Assembly: GCA_903879975.1 (NCBI GenBank)
Contig: CAIRNL010000561.1
Location: 1 to 9,964 of the forward strand
Length of the DNA stretch: 9,964 bases
Source: an uncultured Chloroflexota bacterium
GTDB lineage: Bacteria; Chloroflexota; Anaerolineae; Caldilineales; Caldilineaceae
Direction: 5' to 3'
The translations under genes and the position numbers were made by a program. The notes beneath the pieces are model-generated. The model did not search any database. It was not told the origin of the DNA and saw only the letters and a program-made list of their open reading frames with translations. The stretch's first letter is position 1. Every line of letters begins with the position of its first letter. This document shows, in pieces, positions 5,628-9,964 of the stretch.

Positions 5628-6134
5628 ATGGCACCTGCTCACTTCTTGGCTCGCTTGATGGCCTGGCTGTTTGATGGCCTCATCACCGGTTTTTTGGCCC
5701 TTGTCCTGGCCCTGGCGACAGCCAGTCTCGTGGGGATCATTCTCTCTCTGGACCCGGGCATCTTCAATCTGCTGGCGCTCATCGTCGGCGTGGTGACCGC
5801 TGCGCCCCTGCTTTTGCTCAATTTCTTCTACTACGGCTATTTCTGGAGCACCAGCGGCGCGTCGCTGGGCATGAAAGCGTTTGATATCAAGGTAGTGCGC
5901 CGCAAACCTGGCGAGCGTATCTCTTTCTGGCGTGCTGGCTTGCGCGGTACGCTCGGCTACTGGATCAGCGCCATTCCACTCTATCTGGGCTACATCTGGG
6001 CCGGCTTTGACGGCAACTGCGAGAGCTGGCACGACAAGATTTTCGACACGCAGGTCGTCAAAGTGCCGTGGGAGGAGCAGCCGTTGCGCGATCGGTATCC
6101 TGTCTCCAGCAGGAGCAAGCCTGTCGAACAGTAG
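5628..6134 (+). CDS. RDD family membrane protein
   Basis: Encodes 168 aa. The ATG at 5628 follows AAAGGAGGAG (5614-5623); a longer frame back to 5406 has no ribosome site and would add an unrelated leader. The RDD signature is present: Arg9 and Asp16 in the first helix (ARLMAWLFDGL), then SLGMKAFDIKVVRRKPGERISFWRAGLR, and the closing WAGFDGNCESWHDKIFDTQVV, which matches the family's '...lhDrlagT.Vv' ending. Hydrophobic segments lie near residues 13-40, 46-70 and 106-127, so it is an inner-membrane protein. Biochemical roles in the family are mostly unknown, with ion transport shown for a few members. It is convergent with the CHAT gene and appears to be monocistronic. Confidence 0.88.
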   Translation: MAPAHFLARLMAWLFDGLITGFLALVLALATASLVGIILSLDPGIFNLLALIVGVVTAAPLLLLNFFYYGYFWSTSGASLGMKAFDIKVVRRKPGERISFWRAGLRGTLGYWISAIPLYLGYIWAGFDGNCESWHDKIFDTQVVKVPWEEQPLRDRYPVSSRSKPVEQ

Positions 6135-6161
6135 ACCTGCTGCCTGTTGGCAGGCCGGTCA

Positions 6162-6185
6162 GGCGCCCCGGAAAGGGGTAGCGCC
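6162..6185. terminator. Bulged GC-rich hairpin between convergent RDD and CHAT genes
   Basis: GGCGC (6162-6166) pairs with GCGCC (6181-6185), and CCC (6167-6169) with the G-run at 6175-6178, leaving a small TA bulge and a GGAAA-like loop. A weaker GCCTG/CAGGC stem lies just before it (6142-6154). There is no T-run. A terminator role is plausible from position only. Confidence 0.35.
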
Positions 6186-6214
6186 GTGGATAGAGTCGGG
6201 GGGCGCAGCGTACT

Positions 6215-7576
6215 TCAGGCGGAGTTACGCCACGATCGGTCCAATGCCTGTAAGGCCTGGTCGCCAGGGCGCGCCGCCCTGGCCCCTTGTATCAGCGCCG
6301 CAAGTCGGCCGTTGCGTTCCGCCCAGCTGATCAGCTCTCCGCTGATCGCAGAGAGATTGCCGGTGCCGGCAATCGCCTCAAGGTTGTCACCCAGTTCGAT
6401 GCGCACCAGCCTGCGTAGCTCCTCCTGGCTGAATGCGCTCAGCAAGGCCTGGTGGAGGGCTGCAAACTGCTGCCCAGAAAGCTTTGCGGGGGCGGTGTTT
6501 GCGGCTGGTGCCGGCGCCATGGTGAAGAGCATTCCGTCCGGCGCCCGCAGATAGGCGACGGGCGCCGCCCACCCCAGGCCGCTGCCCATGCTGGTCGCAA
6601 TACGCGCTTCGGTCAGTGCGCCTTCCAACGGCATGCCGTCGGCCAGCGCCTCATAGAAGGTGCGACTCCACTCGCGCGCGGCGCTGGCCGGCACGGCGAA
6701 CTGCATGGCGATCACAGCGGGCACGCCCCGACGAACCAGTGTGCCCGCCGCCCCCGCATAGAGATCGTGTTCCGTGCTGGCCGCGCTGTGGCAGGCGCTG
6801 AGCACGGCCAGGCGCAGCGCGGCATGCGCTGCGAGCAGCCTGCCCAGCCGGCTGGCGTCCAGCAACTCAGCGCCACCATTCTCGCCCGCCAGCAGGACGG
6901 CTCCCTCGCCGGCCGTGTCGTCGAAGTAGCCGTGGCCGATGAAGTGGAAGACATGCCAGTCGCCCTGGCTACCGCGCAGCGCCCGCTGAATGTCACGCCA
7001 GGCGCCGCCGGAGAGCCATACCAGCTCTGCCTGCCTGCGTTGTACCAGTCCGGCCAGCGCGTTCTCCACGGCTGCGCGCTCCGCTGCGAGGTCGAGTTCG
7101 CCAGTGGGGTCCACGGCCAAACCGAGGATGCGCAGCGGCGGCGTCACGGCCAGCGCCTGCAGCGGCTGTGCGGCCTCCGCCAGGCGCAGGAGCGGCGTCT
7201 CGTGCGACAGCGCCATGAACTCGCCAAAGCGCTGCTCGTAGATCAGTTCCCAAGGAATGACGGCCAGCGCCGGGTCGACGATGCGCAGCCGTACGCGCAG
7301 GCCCTTGCCCAGTGCGTTTGCCATGCCCAGGCTTTCTGTGTACGAATTGCCGACGAGCGAATGGCCCAGCAGCGCATCGAACAACTCCTGTCCGTAGCGC
7401 CGTGCGCCAGCCTCGTCCAAGCCTTGCGCTGCCAGCGCCAGCGCGCCAGGTGCCGCCGGCAGGTGCAGCACCGCGCGCGCATTGCCAGCCGGCGACTGCA
7501 CGATGGTGACGGGCCAGCCGGCGCCGGGGTCGCCAGCTCCAAGTTCCAGTTCAAAATCGAGGTAATCGGTGATCAT
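6215..7576 (-). CDS. CHAT-domain (caspase-like) protease with C-terminal EAD1 domain
   Basis: Encodes 453 aa from the ATG at 7576. An in-frame TTG at 7645 would lie in the -10 box, so it is rejected as a start. The ribosome site is weak (AGAAGA, 11 bases away). Residues 1-110 are the usual N-terminal part of stand-alone CHAT proteins (DYLDFELELG, IVQSPAGNARAVLHLP). Residues 145-350 are the CHAT peptidase: WHVFHFIGHGYFDD holds the catalytic His (His215) and VLSACHSA the catalytic Cys (Cys262), followed by GTLVRRGVPAVIAMQFAV and the WAAPVAYLR end. After an Ala/Pro linker, residues 366-444 match effector-associated domain 1: LSGQQFAALHQALLSAF, EELRRLVRIELGDNL, ISGELISWAERNGRLAALI. EAD1 modules are known as death-like adaptors that pair with other EAD1 copies to link sensors and effectors in bacterial conflict systems. 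No second EAD1 gene lies in this window. Likely a cysteine protease effector; its trigger and target are unknown. Confidence 0.9.
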   Translation of the reverse strand: MITDYLDFELELGAGDPGAGWPVTIVQSPAGNARAVLHLPAAPGALALAAQGLDEAGARRYGQELFDALLGHSLVGNSYTESLGMANALGKGLRVRLRIVDPALAVIPWELIYEQRFGEFMALSHETPLLRLAEAAQPLQALAVTPPLRILGLAVDPTGELDLAAERAAVENALAGLVQRRQAELVWLSGGAWRDIQRALRGSQGDWHVFHFIGHGYFDDTAGEGAVLLAGENGGAELLDASRLGRLLAAHAALRLAVLSACHSAASTEHDLYAGAAGTLVRRGVPAVIAMQFAVPASAAREWSRTFYEALADGMPLEGALTEARIATSMGSGLGWAAPVAYLRAPDGMLFTMAPAPAANTAPAKLSGQQFAALHQALLSAFSQEELRRLVRIELGDNLEAIAGTGNLSAISGELISWAERNGRLAALIQGARAARPGDQALQALDRSWRNSA

Positions 7577-7644
7577 GGCGCCGGTAATCTTCTGTCGTGT
7601 GGGAATAGGTAGACATACGCCGGCGAATCTGCACGGCTGGCGCA

Positions 7645-7673
7645 ATCATACCAGAAGCGCGGGACGCTGTTAA
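7645..7673 (-). promoter_or_regulatory. Strong-looking sigma-70 promoter for the CHAT-EAD1 gene
   Basis: Read on the minus strand: -35 TTAACA (7673-7668, five of six), a 17-base spacer, and -10 TATGAT (7650-7645, five of six) preceded by TGG, which makes it an extended -10. Transcription would begin near 7638, about 60 bases before the ATG at 7576. Confidence 0.7.
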
Positions 7674-7682
7674 GCCGCTGCC

Positions 7683-7703
7683 CCGCGCATACAATTTGCG
7701 CGG
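7683..7703. promoter_or_regulatory. Dyad upstream of the CHAT promoter (candidate operator)
   Basis: CCGCGCA (7683-7689) is the exact reverse complement of TGCGCGG (7697-7703) around a 7-base AT-rich centre (TACAATT). It ends nine bases upstream of the -35 box, an activator-like position. A two-fold site for a dimeric regulator is inferred. Confidence 0.4.
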
Positions 7704-7833
7704 CGACACGACCGGTCTCAGCCGCCGCGCGCGTACAGAACGGCGATGGGCGAGACATTCGAAGACTTACTGCCTGCAGCGCATCTAATACACATGGAGC
7801 TCAGTCAATCGGTAGTCATGGAGCAGCGCAGCG

Positions 7834-7862
7834 TGTGGAGCGATTTGGCAAATCGCTCTACA
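7834..7862. terminator. 13-position hairpin downstream of the urease operon
   Basis: TGTGGAGCGATTT (7834-7846) pairs with AAATCGCTCTACA (7850-7862) around a GGC loop. All positions match but one (G7837/T7859). It lies 30 bases past the ureG-fusion stop, so it is a likely operon terminator, although no T-run follows in the minus-strand direction. It might instead be a copy of a dispersed palindromic element. Confidence 0.5.
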
Positions 7863-7892
7863 AAACCGCCGGCTTATTTGCGCCCGTCTGTC

Positions 7893-9158
7893 CTAGGTCA
7901 GCGCGGATCGATCTCCTGGGTGCAGGATGTCTTGTGTGCGTGATGCGGCGTGCTCGGTCCAGTAGTGATGTGTCTTGGCCACAACAGTGATGACATTCTT
8001 GATCTCATACTGGAGGCGAAAATTGGGTCCAGCCGGCAAGTAGAGAATAACGCCGGTGCGCCGCACACTCACATTTTCCACAACAATGGCGCGCAGCATC
8101 CAGCGTGCCATCTCTTCATCGGTGCACACGACGCCGATCCACCCCGGTTCGGCGTCACATTTCACTGCCAGCCCGGTGATCGACTCGATGCCGCGCGCCA
8201 GTTCGACAAGCACTGCGTCGTAGTCGTCCGGATTAGAACGCACCGCTTCTGGCGCAACCGGCTCCAGCAGCGTATCGCGGTGGGCCGGCCCGCCGGCCAG
8301 CGCCAGATCGCAGAAATCCGTCCACATCTGATCCCAGGCGACCGTGCCGTCATTGGCAAAACGCAACGGCGCTGTTGCGGGCATGGGGGTCGGCGACACG
8401 GCTTGCCGGCGATAGCGGTCGGGTAGCAACTGTGCCAGTCTTCGTTCGAATTGCGTACTATGCAGGTGGCCATGGGAAAGGTATTCCACGGGGCCGCTGA
8501 ATTCCAGCCGCCCATCCCACAGGCGTGGCCGGCGCGGGGCGCTGGGCAGAAGGTGCGTCTCCAGCCAGGCGATGATATCGTCAAGTCCCACGCTGGCGTG
8601 CAGGTCACAAAAAACAAACGGACGGTCGCCGCGCACGGTGCGTGCATCGCGCGCCATCACTTCGAGCGATGCACCGACCATCGGCGCAAGATCGATCTTG
8701 TTGATAATCAGCAAGTCTGAGCGCGTGTTGCCCGGCCCGCCCTTGCGCGGGATCTTATCCCCTGCCGATACGTCGATGACGTAGAGCCACAGGTCGACCA
8801 GTTCCGGGCTGAACGCTGCTGCCAAATTGTCGCCACCGCTCTCCAGCAAGATGAGGTGGAGGTTGGGAAACTCTTTCTCCAGCGCCATGACCGCCTCCAG
8901 GTTCATGGAAGCATCGTCACGGATCGCCGAGTGCGGACAGCCGCCCGTTTCCACGCCGCGCACGCGCGCTGCCGGCAGCACACCGCGGCGGCGCAGGAAC
9001 TCGGCGTCCTCGTGCGTGTAGATATCATTCGTGACGACTGCCACCTCATAACGGGGCGCCAGGGTGCGGCTGAGCCGCTCGACCAAGGTCGTCTTACCGC
9101 TGCCTACCGGACCTGCAACACCGAGACGCAGCGGTCGCTGTATCGTTTCAGTCAACAT
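7893..9158 (-). CDS. ureG: Urease accessory GTPase UreG fused to an unrecognised C-terminal domain
   Basis: Encodes 421 aa, twice the normal UreG length of about 205. Residues 9-204 are a complete UreG, the SIMIBI-class GTPase that carries nickel to apo-urease with the other accessory proteins. Its P-loop is GPVGSGKT (16-23), the nickel-binding CPH motif is at 74-76 (GVETGGCPH), ESGGDN is at 106-111, and the guanine-specificity motif NKID is at 153-156. The usual UreG end, DDIIAWLETHLL, is at 193-204. Residues 205-421 continue in the same frame as a domain I cannot name. It contains SHGHLHS (228-234), WDQMWTDFCDLALAGGPAHRDTLLEP (275-300), PGWIGVVCTDEEMARWMLRAIVVENV (338-363) and IKNVITVVAKTHHYWTEH (386-403). 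Its His clusters suggest metal handling, which is inference. The ATG at 9158 follows AGGAAG, 41 bases after the ureC stop, so the two genes form an operon. Confidence 0.9.
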   Translation of the reverse strand: MLTETIQRPLRLGVAGPVGSGKTTLVERLSRTLAPRYEVAVVTNDIYTHEDAEFLRRRGVLPAARVRGVETGGCPHSAIRDDASMNLEAVMALEKEFPNLHLILLESGGDNLAAAFSPELVDLWLYVIDVSAGDKIPRKGGPGNTRSDLLIINKIDLAPMVGASLEVMARDARTVRGDRPFVFCDLHASVGLDDIIAWLETHLLPSAPRRPRLWDGRLEFSGPVEYLSHGHLHSTQFERRLAQLLPDRYRRQAVSPTPMPATAPLRFANDGTVAWDQMWTDFCDLALAGGPAHRDTLLEPVAPEAVRSNPDDYDAVLVELARGIESITGLAVKCDAEPGWIGVVCTDEEMARWMLRAIVVENVSVRRTGVILYLPAGPNFRLQYEIKNVITVVAKTHHYWTEHAASRTQDILHPGDRSALT

Positions 9159-9199
9159 CGTGGATCACTTCCTGTGCGTTCACAAACTCCAAGGGCCGA

Positions 9200-9964
9200 T
9201 CAGAACAGAAAATAACGCTGGGCCATGGGCAGTACAGCTGCCGGCGCGCAGGTGAGCAGTTTGCCGTCGGCGCGCACCTCGTAGGTTTCGGGGTCGACCT
9301 CAATAGCAGGCATGGCATCGTTGAGCAGCATAGCAGCCTTGCCCACGCTACGGCAGCCGTGCACAGCTACCACCCGTTTCGCCAGTCCTAGTCGAGCGGC
9401 GATATCCCTGTCATAAGCGGCCTGTGACGTGAAAGTAAGGCTGGTGGCGGCGACGGCCTTGCCGAAAGCGCCGAACATAGGCCGGTAGAGCACGGGCTGT
9501 GGCGTCGGGATCGAGGCATTGGCGTCGCCCATCACACTCCAAGCAATCAAGCCGCCCTTGATCACCATCTCCGGTTTGACACCGAACATAGCGGGCTTCC
9601 AAAGGACCAGGTCGGCCAGTTTACCTGGTTCAACCGAACCGACTTCGTGGGCGATGCCATGGGTGAGTGCTGGGTTGATCGTGTACTTGGCCACATAGCG
9701 TCGGGCGCGCAGGTTGTCGTTGCGCGCTGAGTCGCCAGGTAGCGGCCCGCGCTGCACCTTCATCTTATGTGCCGTCTGCCAAGTGCGCAGGATCACCTCG
9801 CCGACGCGCCCCATTGCCTGGGAATCGCTGGAAATCATGCTGATCGCGCCCATGTCATGCAGGATATCCTCCGCCGCAATCGTCTCCGCCCGGATGCGGC
9901 TTTCGGCAAAAGCTACGTCTTCCGGCACCTGAGGATTCAAATGGTGACAGACCATGAGCATATC
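9200..9964 (-). CDS. ureC: Urease subunit alpha UreC, C-terminal part (5' end beyond the window)
   Basis: The visible 254 residues start at an Asp before MLMVCHHL and run to the standard end MAQRYFLF. Urease hydrolyses urea to ammonia and carbamate at a two-nickel site in the cytosol. Counting back from the end gives the same numbering as the 567-residue Klebsiella subunit: CHH corresponds to Cys319 and His320 (flap and acid-base residues), and SSD places the nickel ligand Asp360 correctly. No net insertions or deletions are needed. RYVAKYTINPALTHGIAHEVGSVEPGKLADLVLW and IPTPQPVLYRPMFGAFG are highly conserved urease motifs. The remaining nickel ligands (His134, His136, Lys217, His246, His272) lie outside the window. 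The gene is first in the visible operon, followed by the ureG fusion. Confidence 0.97.
   Translation of the reverse strand, partial: DMLMVCHHLNPQVPEDVAFAESRIRAETIAAEDILHDMGAISMISSDSQAMGRVGEVILRTWQTAHKMKVQRGPLPGDSARNDNLRARRYVAKYTINPALTHGIAHEVGSVEPGKLADLVLWKPAMFGVKPEMVIKGGLIAWSVMGDANASIPTPQPVLYRPMFGAFGKAVAATSLTFTSQAAYDRDIAARLGLAKRVVAVHGCRSVGKAAMLLNDAMPAIEVDPETYEVRADGKLLTCAPAAVLPMAQRYFLF

Larger units (their letters stand above)
7577..7892. other. Intergenic region between CHAT and urease genes
   Basis: These 316 bases hold the CHAT promoter (7645-7673), a dyad just upstream of it (7683-7703) and a long hairpin near the end of the urease operon (7834-7862). The small plus-strand frame at 7746-7943 has no ribosome site, no family likeness and runs into the antisense of ureG, so I do not call it a gene. 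Confidence 0.6.

Noticed and set aside
6452..7612. Plus-strand open frame of 386 codons opposite the CHAT gene
   Set aside because: It is a GC-driven shadow of the CHAT frame, rich in Arg, Gln and Cys, with no recognisable domain.
7577..7645. TTG start at 7645 for the CHAT gene
   Set aside because: It overlaps the -10 box of the predicted promoter and adds residues unlike other CHAT proteins.
7746..7943. Small plus-strand frame in the gap between CHAT and urease
   Set aside because: No ribosome site, includes the hairpin at 7834-7862 and runs antisense into the ureG fusion.
7893..8546. The UreG extension as a read-through artefact
   Set aside because: The frame stays open for about 215 residues with Trp, His and hydrophobic blocks typical of a folded domain, and the other frames there are poor, so a true fusion is favoured.

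Overview
The window reads as chromosomal DNA of a GC-rich bacterium (about 60-65% GC in most genes), most likely a member of the Chloroflexota. That is inference from gene content: a secreted protein carrying the 'YQGRL...LSPRQ..ATPYAL' N-terminal module, a small exported protein ending in a YLPAIRK tail of the kind common on Chloroflexota secreted proteins, an archaeal/deep-branching-type fructose-1,6-bisphosphate aldolase/phosphatase, and a CHAT protease with an EAD1 domain. No rRNA, tRNA, CRISPR array, insertion sequence or phage gene is visible.

Layout. Plus strand, 16-3065: a two-domain VOC (CatE/glyoxalase-like) protein whose stop codon lies inside a 13-bp hairpin; then a promoter and a two-gene unit for exported proteins, a seven-bladed beta-propeller protein and a 95-aa small secreted protein. 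A 13-bp perfect hairpin separates these from convergent minus-strand genes. Minus strand, 3176-5390: FBP aldolase/phosphatase, preceded by a four-TM membrane protein of unknown function (likely co-transcribed), and further upstream a UPF0175 antitoxin-like gene with no recognisable toxin, next to a stretch of about 46% GC. Plus strand, 5628-6134: an RDD-family membrane protein, divergent from UPF0175 and convergent with the next gene. Minus strand, 6215-7576: a CHAT (caspase-like) protease with a C-terminal EAD1 death-like adaptor domain, with its own well-formed promoter and an upstream dyad. Minus strand, 7893-9964: the end of a urease operon, with the C-terminal 254 residues of UreC followed 41 bp later by UreG fused in frame to an extra domain of about 215 residues that I do not recognise.

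How the genes relate. The urease pair is a clear functional unit (catalytic subunit plus the GTPase that delivers nickel); ureE, ureF and ureD do not lie between or after them. The two exported proteins form a second unit. The FBP aldolase/phosphatase provides the last steps of gluconeogenesis from triose phosphates. The CHAT-EAD1 protein is a stand-alone effector of a likely conflict or cell-death system whose EAD1 partner must lie elsewhere. Three minus- or plus-strand promoters share the -10 hexamer TATGAT with plausible -35 boxes or an extended -10. Several genes end at long perfect hairpins with no U-tract.

The points most worth a second look are the UreG fusion, the CHAT-EAD1 effector and its promoter dyad, an exact 16-bp inverted repeat bracketing the four-TM gene, and the low-GC patch beside the orphan UPF0175 gene.
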